56,369 nucleotides of DNA from Nitrospinaceae bacterium (GTDB lineage: Bacteria > Nitrospinota_A > UBA7883 > JAJDBK01): NCBI GenBank assembly GCA_029261405.1, contig JAJDBK010000005.1, positions 32,001 to 88,369 of the forward strand, read 5' to 3'. A program made the translations under genes and the position numbers. Shown in pieces: positions 46,318 through 56,236 of the stretch (the first letter of the stretch is position 1; each line of letters begins with the position of its first letter). The notes beneath the pieces were generated by a model. That model saw nothing but the letters and a program-made list of their open reading frames with translations. It did not search any database and was not told where the DNA came from.

Positions 46318-47694
46318 ATGGACTTTCATGTGTCGGATGGTGGTTATTCCGGGGCGCTGGATGTAGAGTTTTTCGGCGGTGTTCTGGATGGAATCAGGGA
46401 TTCGATCAAGATTATTGATCGGAGTTATACCCTGGTCTACGCCAACAAAGCCGGACTCGAAGCCATCGGCAAACCGCTCGACCAGGTGGTGGGTAAAGGC
46501 CAAAAATGTTTCGAGGAATTTTATAACTCCGAACGGCAATGCTCCTTTTGTATTATTGAACAGGTACTAAAATCGGGTCTGCCGGCTTTCCATACTTTCC
46601 GTGAAACCGATGACAGACAGCGGACAAAAGTAAAAGAGATATCCGCATTTCCCCTTACCGACAATAATGGACATGTGGAATTTATCGTCGAAATAGTTCG
46701 GGATGTCACCGGGCTCAAAAATGAAATCTCCGCCGCCGAGGAGTTCTCGGAGATCATCAGCCGTGACAAAGCCATGAAACCGGTCTTCGAGCTGATGGAA
46801 TCTGTGGCGCCAACCGATTCGACGGTGCTGATCTACGGCGAGACCGGGTCGGGTAAAGAGCTTGTGGCAAGAGCCATACATCGTGTCTCCCGCAGATCTA
46901 CGAAAAAATTCGTGGCGGTGAATTGTGGCGCCTTGTCCGACACCCTGTTAGAGACGGAACTGTTCGGTCATGAGAAGGGGGCGTTCACCGGGGCCGACAA
47001 GAGGCGGATCGGCAGGTTCGAACTTGCCCACGGAGGAGTTCTGTTTCTCGACGAAATCGGCGATATCTCCCCGGCCATGCAGGTGAAAATCCTGCGCGCC
47101 TTGCAGGAGGGAGAGGTCACAAGGGTTGGAGGTATGGAGACGATCAAGGTGGATGTCCGCATAATATGCGCCACCAACGTCGATCTGCTCGAAGCGGTGA
47201 GGGATGGCAGGTTCCGGGAAGACCTCTACTACCGGGTAAACGTCGTACCGATCACCATTCCTTCTCTCCACGAACGCAGAGAGGATATCGAACCGCTGGC
47301 CGTCCACTACCTCGAAAAATTCGCCAGGGATATCGGAAAAAATTTCACCGGGTTTTCCGCCCAGGTCATGGAGACCATGAAACATTATCGCTGGCCGGGT
47401 AACGTCCGTGAATTAAGAAACCTGGTGGAACGCGCCGTGATCCTGAATAAAGGGCCAATAGTCATGAGGATCGATATCCACGACCTCCATTCAGAAGGAT
47501 CGGCGCCGGGTCAGGTGGCCGAAGAGGGAACACTGAAAGAGGCCGCCGAACTGGCCGAAAAAAAATACCTGATCGAAGCGATCAGGGCCAACAAAGGCAA
47601 CATAGGTCAGACAGCCCAACAAGCGGGCGTTAACATGCGAACCATCAACAGAAAGATGATCCAGTTCGCCATTAAAAAAGAAGACTACAAATAG
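46318..47694 (+). CDS. PAS-domain sigma-54 activator, 458 aa
   Basis: Cytosolic one-component enhancer-binding protein. A PAS domain (about 20-130) carries three cysteines in the pattern C64-x10-C75-x2-C78, which could bind a metal, iron-sulfur cluster or haem. The AAA+ domain has Walker [10 protein letters not shown] (173-181), an intact GAFTGA (221-226), Walker [10 protein letters not shown] and the Arg-finger region. A C-terminal Fis-like helix-turn-helix ([20 protein letters not shown]) binds DNA. There is no receiver domain, so the PAS domain senses the signal directly. It contrasts with the GAFTGA-less regulator at 2090. Target genes are unknown. Confidence 0.93.
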   Translation: MDFHVSDGGYSGALDVEFFGGVLDGIRDSIKIIDRSYTLVYANKAGLEAIGKPLDQVVGKGQKCFEEFYNSERQCSFCIIEQVLKSGLPAFHTFRETDDRQRTKVKEISAFPLTDNNGHVEFIVEIVRDVTGLKNEISAAEEFSEIISRDKAMKPVFELMESVAPTDSTVLIYGETGSGKELVARAIHRVSRRSTKKFVAVNCGALSDTLLETELFGHEKGAFTGADKRRIGRFELAHGGVLFLDEIGDISPAMQVKILRALQEGEVTRVGGMETIKVDVRIICATNVDLLEAVRDGRFREDLYYRVNVVPITIPSLHERREDIEPLAVHYLEKFARDIGKNFTGFSAQVMETMKHYRWPGNVRELRNLVERAVILNKGPIVMRIDIHDLHSEGSAPGQVAEEGTLKEAAELAEKKYLIEAIRANKGNIGQTAQQAGVNMRTINRKMIQFAIKKEDYK

Positions 47695-47715
47695 TGGCAG
47701 GGCCAGTGGCGCGGC
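47693..47715. repeat. 23-bp GC-rich repeat, copy 2
   Basis: AGTGGCAGGGCCAGTGGCGC plus three bases; two mismatches to copy 1 at 42871-42893. It begins at the stop codon of the sigma-54 activator gene. The 150-nt convergent gap to the nuclease gene holds nothing else I can identify. Confidence 0.5.
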
Positions 47716-47846
47716 CCCGGCGATTAACGCTGCCGCTGGGATTCGTGGGTCTGATTGCCCTTGCTCCGGTAGCGGTGACTACGCCACCTGCCTCCGGTTC
47801 CATTGCTGGTGATTAAGAAGTGGCTGGGCTATAGAGACTAATGCGC

Positions 47847-48350
47847 CTATCTGTTTGCGCACGGTTTTTTTAGTCGCCACAATCCTTTGCATCTCTTTTG
47901 CGCTTCTTTGGCGATTTGCCGGTATCTCTTTTTTAGAGGGTGTTTCCCGTTTCTGTAGACCTCCGCTAACCCTTCGTTCAGCAAGATTTCGTTCAGTGAT
48001 TTTCCGTTGGGGAGTAGTACATACGCCAGCAGTCGCCCAAATCTGTCCTTTTTTCGTTTTTCCCCGAAGACAAGGGTTACTGTTTTTTCTTCGACCAGCC
48101 GTACCGCTCTTCGGGTCGCTTCTTTGCCGAAAGGCTCCTCTCGCGTATAAGGCCCATCCTTTTCCGGTGTGTCTATACCGAGTAGTCGCACTTTTCGTTT
48201 CTTCCCCTTTATGACCGCCAGGATGGTGTCGCCATCGAATACCTTCTTTACATACGCCGTTGCGGTTCCATGACGGGCAAGGTCTGTGGGGGAACCGGCC
48301 TGAAGGGCAAAGAGTATGGTCAAAAGGGCCGAAACGTTTGAAACTGTCAT
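47847..48350 (-). CDS. Secreted thermonuclease-family (SNase) nuclease, 167 aa
   Basis: Staphylococcal-nuclease-like Ca-dependent nuclease. A short hydrophobic N-terminus (NVSALLTILFALQAGS) suggests export. The OB-fold core has VKKVFDGDTILAVIKGKKRK, the active-site VRLLGIDTPEKDGPYT, EEPFGKEATRRAVRLV, and EKRKKDRFGRLLAYVLLPNG with the second catalytic Arg. NEILLNEGLAEVYR closes the domain. It is a single gene, divergent by 45 nt from the membrane protein at 48396. Likely role: extracellular or periplasmic nucleic-acid breakdown. Confidence 0.9.
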   Translation of the reverse strand: MTVSNVSALLTILFALQAGSPTDLARHGTATAYVKKVFDGDTILAVIKGKKRKVRLLGIDTPEKDGPYTREEPFGKEATRRAVRLVEEKTVTLVFGEKRKKDRFGRLLAYVLLPNGKSLNEILLNEGLAEVYRNGKHPLKKRYRQIAKEAQKRCKGLWRLKKPCANR

Positions 48351-48395
48351 TGGTTACTGTATACTTGTCGAAAATAAATATTTGGATTCTACACC

Positions 48396-49196
48396 TTGAG
48401 CGAAGCGGAACAACGACAAAAGTTGAGTCAACGTACATTGCGCCTGAACGAAGAGGATCTCGATATCCCGTATGACGCCCGCTCATACGACGAACATGAC
48501 CTTTCCGGGCCTCACAAGAAAGAGCGGTTTTCGTATATAAAACTGTTTCTGACTATAACGTTTTCCGCCCCGGTAGCCGCTTTACTGGTACTTGTAGTCA
48601 TCGATCTTTATGAACCTGTCGCCCTGATGGTAGGGTTGTCAACACCTGAGCCGGAAGAGGTTCAGCCGATAATCAAAGTGGTCTCGGCCCCCGCTCCGGC
48701 GCCCACGCCCGCCCCTGCAAAGGTTGTGACCACGGGTTCGGCCACTCTGGGCGCTCCCGGAATGGAGAAGAGGCTCGACTCTCTGGCGAATTCGATTGAA
48801 AGCTCCAACAGCAAGATTGTCACTGCCATAAACAAACAGACAGAAGCTCTTTCCAAACTGGCGTCGAGAAAACCTGATGTAGTAAAAGTGTCGCAATCGT
48901 CTGGTGAACAGAGCGCATCGAAAATTGTTGTCGTAAAAGTTCCAAGCCGGGAAAAGTTCGATCTTGATTATGAAATTCAGAAAATTATGGATCTTTCCGG
49001 GATTGACCTTGATGACCCGATAAATTCGTCGAGTTCGTTTGACAAGATAAAATCACGGGATGTTATGAAAGAGTTGATTCGATCCCTCGACGCAATCATT
49101 GGAGCCTCGGTCGATCATCCTGAAGTAGGCGAGTTTCTGAAGTCAAACGCCCTGACGGCGAAGAAATACGCGCGGGCCAGACTGGGAAAGATGTAG
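48396..49196 (+). CDS. Single-pass membrane protein with Pro/Ala linker, 266 aa
   Basis: Not recognised. A charged N-terminal cytoplasmic part (about 45 residues) is followed by one membrane helix (LFLTITFSAPVAALLVLVVI). Outside the membrane come an Ala-Pro linker (SAPAPAPTPAPAKV), a predicted coiled coil (RLDSLANSIESSNSKIVTAI) and a C-terminal helical domain. The layout resembles TonB- or FtsL-like bitopic spacers but no family motif is seen. The start is TTG 48396 without a clear ribosome-binding site, so the N-terminus is uncertain. It is convergent with thrC (8-nt gap). Confidence 0.65.
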   Translation: MSEAEQRQKLSQRTLRLNEEDLDIPYDARSYDEHDLSGPHKKERFSYIKLFLTITFSAPVAALLVLVVIDLYEPVALMVGLSTPEPEEVQPIIKVVSAPAPAPTPAPAKVVTTGSATLGAPGMEKRLDSLANSIESSNSKIVTAINKQTEALSKLASRKPDVVKVSQSSGEQSASKIVVVKVPSREKFDLDYEIQKIMDLSGIDLDDPINSSSSFDKIKSRDVMKELIRSLDAIIGASVDHPEVGEFLKSNALTAKKYARARLGKM

Positions 49197-49204
49197 CTTC
49201 GCTT

Positions 49205-50533
49205 CTACTTCAGCTTATCGTCCAGCGCCTTTTTCACAAGATCGATATTCGGCGGCAGGCTGATCGGTAGATTTGAATGTTTGCAGTCGATGTCGGGTAG
49301 TGTGCTCTCGTGATATTTTAGTTTGAAGTTTGAAAACTTGAGTCCGTGAGCTGTGGAGATTACCACTACTTTTTCATGCGACTCGATAACACCCTGCTTT
49401 ACCAGTTTAAAGAGAACCGCCAGCGCCACCCCGGTATGGGGGCATGTGTAAAGACCCGCCCTGTCGCCTAAAGCGCAAGCGTTAACGAGCTCCTGTTCGG
49501 TGGCCTGCTCGACAATGCCGTTGAATTCCCTCAGCATCGCCACCGCTTTTTCAAGGGAAACCGGGTCACCGATCTGAATGGCGGAGGCGTAAGTTGTTTT
49601 GGCTTTAACCGGTTCGTAGTTCGTAAAGCCCTGTTTATAATATCTGTAGAGGGGGTTGGCCATCTTCGTCTGGGCGCAGACGATTCTTGGTCTCTTGTTG
49701 ATTATCCCGGTCTTCTCCAGCAGTAGAAAACCTTTCCCGAGAGCCGCCAGGTTACCAAGGTTGCCGCCCGGAATAACAACAACGTCAGGCGCTTCCCAGT
49801 CGAACTGTTGTGTCATTTCGATGGCGACGGTTTTCTGGCCTTCGATTCTGAGAGAGTTTTTCGAGTTAGCCAGGTAGATGGAGCTATCCTTGGCCACTTC
49901 CTGCACAATCTTCATGCACCCGTCGAAATCGGTGTCGAGCGATATAACCACAGACCCGTTTGCGATAGGTTGAATAAGCTGTTCGTTGGAGACTTTTCCT
50001 TTCGGCAGGAAAACAATCGATTTGATTCCGGCGGAGGCGCAATAAGCCGCCAGGGAGGCTGACGTATCTCCGGTAGAGGCGCAGGCCACCGCGCGTATAT
50101 CCTTCCCTTGGGCGATCATCTGCTTTACCATCGAGACAAGCACCGTCATGCCCAGATCCTTGAACGACCCGGTATGGCTGTTCCCGCACAGTTTTATCCA
50201 AAGGTTCGGCGCGCCGATTTCCCGCCCTAACCGTTCGGCCCAGAAAAGGTTCGACTCCCCCTCGTACATGGAGACGATGTTGTCGTCGTCCATCAGCGGG
50301 TTGACCCACTCTTTCAAGCGCCATACACCCGACCCGAACGGCCAGCGATTCCGTTGTTTACGTTCGTCGAACTTTCGCATCCATTGACCTGCGGATGTTT
50401 TGGCCAGTTCGTCGTAATCGTGGGAGACCTGCAACAGGGAACCACAATCGTCGCAGTTGTAGACTATGTCTGAAAGGTTAAACTTCTTTTTGCAACTTGG
50501 GTTGAAACACTCTAGCCATGCGCTAAACGACAT
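49205..50533 (-). CDS. thrC: Threonine synthase, 442 aa
   Basis: PLP enzyme converting O-phosphohomoserine to threonine. An N-terminal zinc-ribbon-like part (CFNPSCKKKFNLSDIVYNCD plus CGSLL) precedes the fold-type II core. The PLP lysine is in CGNSHTGSFKDLGMTVLVS; ACASTGDTSASLAAYCASAG and VVIPGGNLGNLAALGKGF are the phosphate- and PLP-binding loops. ASAIQIGDPVSLEKA is also family-typical. It is divergent from priA, with back-to-back TATAAT elements at 50578-50583 (minus) and 50604-50609 (plus). Confidence 0.95.
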   Translation of the reverse strand: MSFSAWLECFNPSCKKKFNLSDIVYNCDDCGSLLQVSHDYDELAKTSAGQWMRKFDERKQRNRWPFGSGVWRLKEWVNPLMDDDNIVSMYEGESNLFWAERLGREIGAPNLWIKLCGNSHTGSFKDLGMTVLVSMVKQMIAQGKDIRAVACASTGDTSASLAAYCASAGIKSIVFLPKGKVSNEQLIQPIANGSVVISLDTDFDGCMKIVQEVAKDSSIYLANSKNSLRIEGQKTVAIEMTQQFDWEAPDVVVIPGGNLGNLAALGKGFLLLEKTGIINKRPRIVCAQTKMANPLYRYYKQGFTNYEPVKAKTTYASAIQIGDPVSLEKAVAMLREFNGIVEQATEQELVNACALGDRAGLYTCPHTGVALAVLFKLVKQGVIESHEKVVVISTAHGLKFSNFKLKYHESTLPDIDCKHSNLPISLPPNIDLVKKALDDKLK

Positions 50534-50603
50534 GCGTTACCCTTATAAAATATGAAAATCGATAATTCTTCGGGCTAATTATATAGCAGACTTCCTCAGT
50601 TTG

Positions 50604-50609
50604 TATAAT
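50604..50609 (+). promoter_or_regulatory. -10 element upstream of priA
   Basis: A perfect TATAAT lies 46 nt upstream of the GTG I prefer for priA; no good -35 is seen. It argues against a TTG at 50601 as the translation start, because that codon would sit in the promoter. Confidence 0.35.
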
Positions 50610-50654
50610 GGCATTCTTTTTAAATTTTCAAACGTTGCAGGTGATGGGTTAACT

Positions 50655-52889
50655 GTGGTTTATACGGGAAATAATTTTGCTGGATTACCTTTCGCCAAGG
50701 TGATGGCGCCGGGGCCTGTCCAGGGTTTGTTCACATACTCGGTTCCCGAAACCATGTTTGACACGGCAATACCGGGGATGCGGGTGGTCGTTCCGTTCGG
50801 ATCGAGGGTCATTATAGGGCTTGTGGCTCGCAGGGTGAGTAGCTCGGAGGTAAAGACCAAACCGATTATTGAAGTTGTGGATGATTCGATAGTCGCTTCG
50901 CCTGAATTGATAGATCTTACGTTGTGGACTGCGAATCACTACTTCGCCAGTCCGGGTGAGGTGCTCGCTACGATCCTCCCCAGAGACGACATAAAAATCG
51001 ACACTCTCCTGAGATTCAGACCAGGCGCCGTCCCCCCTTCGCCTGAGAGGGAGGGTGATGCGCTACTCTACTCTGTGTTGGCGGAGAAGGGGGGCCAAAG
51101 GCGATTCGACCAGTTGACAAAAGATCTTGGTTTGAACCGAACCGCTTTGACGAAACTTTTAAGAACCTCTTCTGTAAAGGAGTTTGTTGTTCAATCCCGG
51201 TCGGCAAGGAAGGTCACTATACGTCGGAAGAAGCGGGCTGTAGCCGAAGAGGCGCCTTTGTGCGACGGGCTGGTTCCTTTAACCGCTGAACAGGAGCGGG
51301 TATTTAGCCGTGTGGCCCATGATCTTGGGAAAGGTTTGTTTGCGCCACACCTGATTCACGGGATCACAGGCTCTGGAAAAACCGAGGTTTACGCTCACCT
51401 CGCCTCACGGGCGCTCGCCGCCGGTTTGCAGGTCTTGATCCTGGCGCCGGAGACGGCTCTGGCAGATGCGTTGGTTACTCGTATGACCCGAAGATTTGGT
51501 TTCAGGCCGGTGGCTATTCATTCAGACATGACACCCAGAGAAAGGTATTTTGCATGGGAGGCTTGTTTGAACGGGGTTGCACAACTGGTGGTTGGCGCCC
51601 GTTCGGCTGTCTACGCTCCCTTGGAAAAGCTCGGACTGATAATAGTGGATGAAGAGCACGACCCATCTTATAAACAAGACTCTCAGCCGAGATACAACGG
51701 GCGGGATGTGGCAATAAAACGGGCTTTTATGGAGAAAATTCCGGTAGTTCTGGGATCGGCGACCCCGTCGATGGAGAGCTATTACAACGCCTTGTCGGGC
51801 AAGTACAGGTTGAGTGAACTTAAAGAGAGGATCGACAAACGCCCTCTGCCGAAGGTGAGTCTGATCCGCCCCGAGGTTCCTGCGAGCGTCGGAGAGGAGT
51901 TACGGGCGGAGCTTGCAAAGAGGCTCGACGAGGGTGAACAATCCCTTCTGTTTATAAATCGCCGTGGAGCCGCCCGGTTTTTGCAATGTTCCCGTTGCGG
52001 TCATGTCTTCGAGTGTCCCAACTGCTCTTTGAACCTTGTCTTCCATAAATCGGAGAAGAGGCTTCGATGTCATACCTGCGGATTCGATACGCTATCCCCG
52101 GAATATTGCCCCGATTGCAAGTCGAGCGAAATTTTTATGGGCGGCGCCGGATCCGAGAAGATTGAGCTGGAGATAGCCACTCTCTTTCCGGGGGCCAGGC
52201 TGGCCAGGATGGATCGCGATTCGACTACAAAACGGGGGTCAGGATCGACGATCCTGCGGTCGATGGCGAATCTTGACGTAGATATCCTGATCGGCACACA
52301 GATGGTGGCAAAAGGTCACGATTTCCCCAACGTGACACTGGTGGGAGCTGTGAGCGCCGACGAAGGGTTAGGCGTACCCGATTTTCGCGCTGGAGAGAGA
52401 ACCTTTCAGGTGATAACTCAAGTGGCGGGTCGGGCGGGGCGAGGCGAGCGCCCCGGGACCGTTATTGTACAAGCGGTCAACTTTTTCCACCATTCCTTAC
52501 AGAGCGCCGCCGGTCACGATTTCGCCCGGTTTTATGAACAGGAGATACTCTTGAGAGAGATGGCCCTCTATCCACCTTTCGTACGTCTTGCCCTGATGAG
52601 GATTTCGGCGCCTACCAGGGCGCAAGGGGAGGCCTTCGCCGAAATAGCGCAACGAGCGCTCCTGAGGGCCGTAAGAGAGACGGAAGGTCTTGTGGGGCTT
52701 GGCCCTGCGGAGGCGAGCGTTTTCAAGGTTAGAAACAGATATAGATGGAACGCGCTTTTTAAAGCGTCGAATCACAGGGTCCTTGCGGCGGGGGTAAGAC
52801 GGTTTCTCGACCTCGCGGAGATTTTAAACGGACGGCGCCAGGGTGGGATAACCGTCACTGTGGACATGGACCCGGTAAACATGCTCTGA
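50655..52889 (+). CDS. priA: Primosomal protein N' (replication restart helicase), 744 aa
   Basis: Superfamily 2 DNA helicase that reloads the replisome at collapsed forks. FAKVMAPGPVQGLFTYSVPE is the usual N-terminal DNA-binding domain. Helicase motifs: Walker A LIHGITGSGKTEVYAHLA, DEEH box IIVDEEHDPSYKQ, LGSATPSMES, GTQMVAKGHDFPNVTLVG and QVAGRAGRGERPG. The zinc-binding insert has cysteine pairs CSRCGHVFECPNC and CHTCGF...CPDC. I start at GTG 50655; TTG 50601 and ATG 50703 are alternatives, and only the extreme N-terminus is affected. Confidence 0.96.
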   Translation: MVYTGNNFAGLPFAKVMAPGPVQGLFTYSVPETMFDTAIPGMRVVVPFGSRVIIGLVARRVSSSEVKTKPIIEVVDDSIVASPELIDLTLWTANHYFASPGEVLATILPRDDIKIDTLLRFRPGAVPPSPEREGDALLYSVLAEKGGQRRFDQLTKDLGLNRTALTKLLRTSSVKEFVVQSRSARKVTIRRKKRAVAEEAPLCDGLVPLTAEQERVFSRVAHDLGKGLFAPHLIHGITGSGKTEVYAHLASRALAAGLQVLILAPETALADALVTRMTRRFGFRPVAIHSDMTPRERYFAWEACLNGVAQLVVGARSAVYAPLEKLGLIIVDEEHDPSYKQDSQPRYNGRDVAIKRAFMEKIPVVLGSATPSMESYYNALSGKYRLSELKERIDKRPLPKVSLIRPEVPASVGEELRAELAKRLDEGEQSLLFINRRGAARFLQCSRCGHVFECPNCSLNLVFHKSEKRLRCHTCGFDTLSPEYCPDCKSSEIFMGGAGSEKIELEIATLFPGARLARMDRDSTTKRGSGSTILRSMANLDVDILIGTQMVAKGHDFPNVTLVGAVSADEGLGVPDFRAGERTFQVITQVAGRAGRGERPGTVIVQAVNFFHHSLQSAAGHDFARFYEQEILLREMALYPPFVRLALMRISAPTRAQGEAFAEIAQRALLRAVRETEGLVGLGPAEASVFKVRNRYRWNALFKASNHRVLAAGVRRFLDLAEILNGRRQGGITVTVDMDPVNML

Positions 52890-52954
52890 GTGGCGCCACC
52901 ACCCCGGGTTAAAGGTTCCTGCGCTGAATAATCGGGGTTAGTTAACAAAAACTG

Positions 52955-52984
52955 TTGACACTCATCTTGCCGATGATCTAAACT
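52955..52984 (+). promoter_or_regulatory. Promoter of the str operon
   Basis: A perfect -35 TTGACA (52955-52960) is followed after 18 nt by TAAACT (52979-52984). The leader to rpsL is about 100 nt. The 200-nt gap after priA holds no gene. Confidence 0.5.
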
Positions 52985-53088
52985 CCCTTTTTGTGAAAAT
53001 TGTGGTGGCTGAATACTTTTGACTATCGGTCACCTTTTATTCGAATATTGGCGTGTTTTATCGCGCAGGTTCACTGGGAGAAGGTTAG

Positions 53089-53466
53089 TTGCCAACTATT
53101 AATCAGCTGGTCAGAAAAGGGCGCAAGCGGATCATTAAAAAGACCAAGTGCCCCGCATTGACGAGTTGCCCGCAAAGACGTGGTGTATGCGTCAGGGTCT
53201 ACACATCAACGCCGAAAAAACCGAACTCGGCCTTACGCAAGGTTGCGAGGGTGCGTTTGACCAACGGATTCGAGGTGACCACCTACATTCCAGGCGAAGG
53301 ACACAATCTGCAGGAGCACTCTATAGTTCTCATCCGTGGCGGCAGGGTCAAGGATCTTCCCGGTGTCCGGTACCATGTAGTTCGAGGCACACTCGACACT
53401 CTGGGCGTCGATGGCAGAAAACAGGGCCGATCAAAATATGGCGCCAAACGGCCCAAGGCCAAATAG
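53089..53466 (+). CDS. rpsL: 30S ribosomal protein S12, 125 aa
   Basis: Small-subunit protein at the decoding centre. [48 protein letters not shown] and [17 protein letters not shown] are near-identical to the family. The Lys residues at the positions of E. coli K42 and K87, where changes give streptomycin resistance, are unchanged. It begins with TTG 53089 preceded by GGGAGAAGG, an uncommon start for such a highly expressed gene. First gene of the str operon. Confidence 0.98.
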   Translation: MPTINQLVRKGRKRIIKKTKCPALTSCPQRRGVCVRVYTSTPKKPNSALRKVARVRLTNGFEVTTYIPGEGHNLQEHSIVLIRGGRVKDLPGVRYHVVRGTLDTLGVDGRKQGRSKYGAKRPKAK

Positions 53467-53481
53467 GAGGCTGACCATAAA

Positions 53482-53952
53482 ATGCCAAGACGACGAGTAA
53501 TAGCTAAAAGAACGATCAACCCGGACCCCAAATTCAACAGTGTCCTGGTTAGCAGGTTCATAAATGTAGTGATGAAAGACGGAAAGAAAAGTCTTGCCGA
53601 AAGACTTGTTTATCAGGCTTTCGATATAATCACCAAGAAAACCGGTAACGACCCGATGGAGGTCTTCAATGCGGCCATCGATAACGTCAAACCGGCCCTG
53701 GAGGTTAAATCCCGCAGGGTTGGTGGTTCTACATATCAGATACCCATTGATGTAAAGCCCGCCAGAAAAATCGCTCTGGCAATCCGCTGGATTATCTTGA
53801 GTTCCAGAAAACGTGGAGAACGCGGTTTTCATAACCGGCTGGCCATGGAATTGATGGATGCGGCCAACAGGTCAGGTCAATCCGTCAAGAAGCGTGAAGA
53901 TACGCACAAAATGGCCGAAGCCAACAAAGCGTTTTCACACTACAGGTGGTAG
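53482..53952 (+). CDS. rpsG: 30S ribosomal protein S7, 156 aa
   Basis: Primary 16S rRNA-binding protein that nucleates assembly of the small-subunit head. [53 protein letters not shown] and [13 protein letters not shown] match the family over the full length. AGGAGG lies upstream of the ATG. In many bacteria S7 represses translation of the str operon by binding the intergenic region; no such structure was verified here. Confidence 0.98.
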   Translation: MPRRRVIAKRTINPDPKFNSVLVSRFINVVMKDGKKSLAERLVYQAFDIITKKTGNDPMEVFNAAIDNVKPALEVKSRRVGGSTYQIPIDVKPARKIALAIRWIILSSRKRGERGFHNRLAMELMDAANRSGQSVKKREDTHKMAEANKAFSHYRW

Positions 53953-54080
53953 ACACTTTCCTTTTTGGGGAAGTGTTCGGGTTTATACAGGGAATTTAAT
54001 ACCAAAAGTTGGGCCGAAAAGCCGTTGTGGCTTGAGGTCTTTATTTGTTTAAGCTGAAAGTATCAGGAGATAGCTCTAAA

Positions 54081-56183
54081 TTGGCTCGTACAGTAGCTCT
54101 CGATAAAGTGCGTAATATTGGCATCATGGCCCATATCGACGCCGGTAAAACCACGACCACGGAGCGTGTCCTCTTTTATACTGGAATAACGCACAAAATC
54201 GGCGAGGTCCATGAAGGGACCGCCGTTATGGATTATATGGAGCAGGAGCAGGAGCGCGGGATAACCATTACCTCGGCGGCGACAACCTGCGAATGGAAAA
54301 GACATACCATCAATATCATCGACACCCCCGGGCACGTCGATTTTACAGTGGAGGTGGAGCGCTCCTTGAGGGTTCTCGATTCAGCTGTTGGTGTTTTCTG
54401 CGCTGTCGGAGGTGTGGAGCCACAGTCCGAAACGGTCTGGAGGCAAGCTGACAAATATAAGGTTCCCCGAATAGCGTTTGTAAATAAAATGGATCGTGTC
54501 GGGGCCGACTTTTTTGATGTCGTAGGCCAGATACGGGATCGGCTTGGTCACAACGCTCATGCCATGCATGTGCCGATAGGATCCGAGGATCTCTTTACTG
54601 GGGTCGTTGATCTGGTTTCGATGAAAGCGAACATCTACAGTGATGATGACAAGCTCGGTTCCACTTTCAGCGTCGAAGATATTCCGGAGAACCTGAAAGA
54701 GCAGGCGGCGGAGTATCGAGAAAAACTGATCGAAGCTGTGGTGGAGCTTGACGACTCTCTGATGGAAAAATACCTGGAGGGGACACCGCTTGCCGAGGAC
54801 GAAATCAGGAAAGCGCTTCGTGAAGGTGTCATTTCCATGAAGATCATTCCGGTCTTCTGCGGTTCCGCATTCAAGAATAAAGGCGTTCAGGCCCTGCTTG
54901 ACGCGGTACTCGATTACATGCCGTCCCCTCTCGACGTTCCGGCCATAACCGGAATTAATCCCGATACCGATGGGGAGGATAAACGCGAGGCTTCAGATGA
55001 GGAGCCGTTCTCCGCGCTGGCGTTTAAAATCATTACCGATCCTTTCGTCGGGCAGTTGGCGTTTTTCCGGGTCTACTCTGGTGTCCTGCAGTCTGGAACA
55101 TACGTTATCAACTCCACAAAAAACAAAAAAGAGCGGGTCGGCAGAATCCTCCGGATGCACGCCAATAAACGTGAGGACATAAAAGAAGCCAGGGCGGGTG
55201 ATATCGCCGCCGCCGTGGGTCTTAAAGACACAACGACAGGCGATACTCTTTGCATGGATAAAAATCCGATCATACTTGAGTCGATGACCTTTCCGGAACC
55301 GGTGATATCGGTCGCCATTGAACCGAAAACAAAGGCGGAGCAGGACAAACTCTCCAACGGCCTGATTAAGCTGGTAAAGGAAGATCCCACATTCAGGGTT
55401 TCCACAGATCACGAGACCGGGCAGACCATCATTTCCGGGATGGGCGAGCTTCACCTCGATATTATCGTTGACAGGTTAAAACGCGAATTCAGTGTTGTCG
55501 CAGACGTATCAAAACCGATGGTAGCCTACAGGGAGACTATTCGTGAGCAGGTCAAGGCGGAGGGCAGGTTCGTAAGGCAGAGCGGAGGTCGCGGTCAATT
55601 TGGTCACGTCTGGATAATTCTGGAGCCGAATGAAGTAGGCGCCGGGTTTACATTCGTAAACAAGATTGTCGGCGGTGTAATCCCGAAGGAGTATCACAAC
55701 TCTGTAGAAAAAGGTATTGAAGAGTCGATGTCCTCCGGTGTTCTTGCCGGTTTCCCGGTAGTTGATATCAAGGTTACGATGTATGACGGTTCATACCATG
55801 AGGTCGATTCTTCCGAGATGGCATTCAAGGTGGCCGGGTCTATGGCCTTCAAGAACGGATGCAGAACCGCAAAGCCGGTATTGTTAGAGCCGGTAATGGA
55901 TGTGGAAGTGGTAACGCCGGAACAGTATATGGGTGATATCATGGGCGATTTGAACTCCAGACGCGGTAAAGTGCAAGAGATGAGCGAACGCGGTAACGCG
56001 AAGGTCATCAAGGCGCATGTTCCGCTGGCCGGAATGTTCGGGTACGCTACGGATGTTCGCTCCATGTCCCAGGGCAGGGCGACATATACCATGCAGTTTG
56101 GTTTTTACGACGAGACACCGAAAAGTGTTTCTGAAGAGATAATAGCAAAATACAGCGGCAAACAAGCCGAGACAGTGGCGTAA
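54081..56183 (+). CDS. fusA: Elongation factor G, 700 aa
   Basis: Translocation GTPase. G-domain motifs: [20 protein letters not shown] (G1), [13 protein letters not shown] (G2), [12 protein letters not shown] (G3) and [12 protein letters not shown] (G4). Domains II-V follow, with [18 protein letters not shown] and [14 protein letters not shown] in the expected order. I start at TTG 54081, 10 nt after AGGAGA, giving the standard N-terminus [14 protein letters not shown]; a TTG at 54045 would add twelve non-conserved residues. Third gene of the str operon. Confidence 0.97.
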   Translation: MARTVALDKVRNIGIMAHIDAGKTTTTERVLFYTGITHKIGEVHEGTAVMDYMEQEQERGITITSAATTCEWKRHTINIIDTPGHVDFTVEVERSLRVLDSAVGVFCAVGGVEPQSETVWRQADKYKVPRIAFVNKMDRVGADFFDVVGQIRDRLGHNAHAMHVPIGSEDLFTGVVDLVSMKANIYSDDDKLGSTFSVEDIPENLKEQAAEYREKLIEAVVELDDSLMEKYLEGTPLAEDEIRKALREGVISMKIIPVFCGSAFKNKGVQALLDAVLDYMPSPLDVPAITGINPDTDGEDKREASDEEPFSALAFKIITDPFVGQLAFFRVYSGVLQSGTYVINSTKNKKERVGRILRMHANKREDIKEARAGDIAAAVGLKDTTTGDTLCMDKNPIILESMTFPEPVISVAIEPKTKAEQDKLSNGLIKLVKEDPTFRVSTDHETGQTIISGMGELHLDIIVDRLKREFSVVADVSKPMVAYRETIREQVKAEGRFVRQSGGRGQFGHVWIILEPNEVGAGFTFVNKIVGGVIPKEYHNSVEKGIEESMSSGVLAGFPVVDIKVTMYDGSYHEVDSSEMAFKVAGSMAFKNGCRTAKPVLLEPVMDVEVVTPEQYMGDIMGDLNSRRGKVQEMSERGNAKVIKAHVPLAGMFGYATDVRSMSQGRATYTMQFGFYDETPKSVSEEIIAKYSGKQAETVA

Positions 56184-56236
56184 CTGTGGGTCTATCCACA
56201 TGGCGCTAAACTTATACACGAAAGTGAGCTAGAAAG

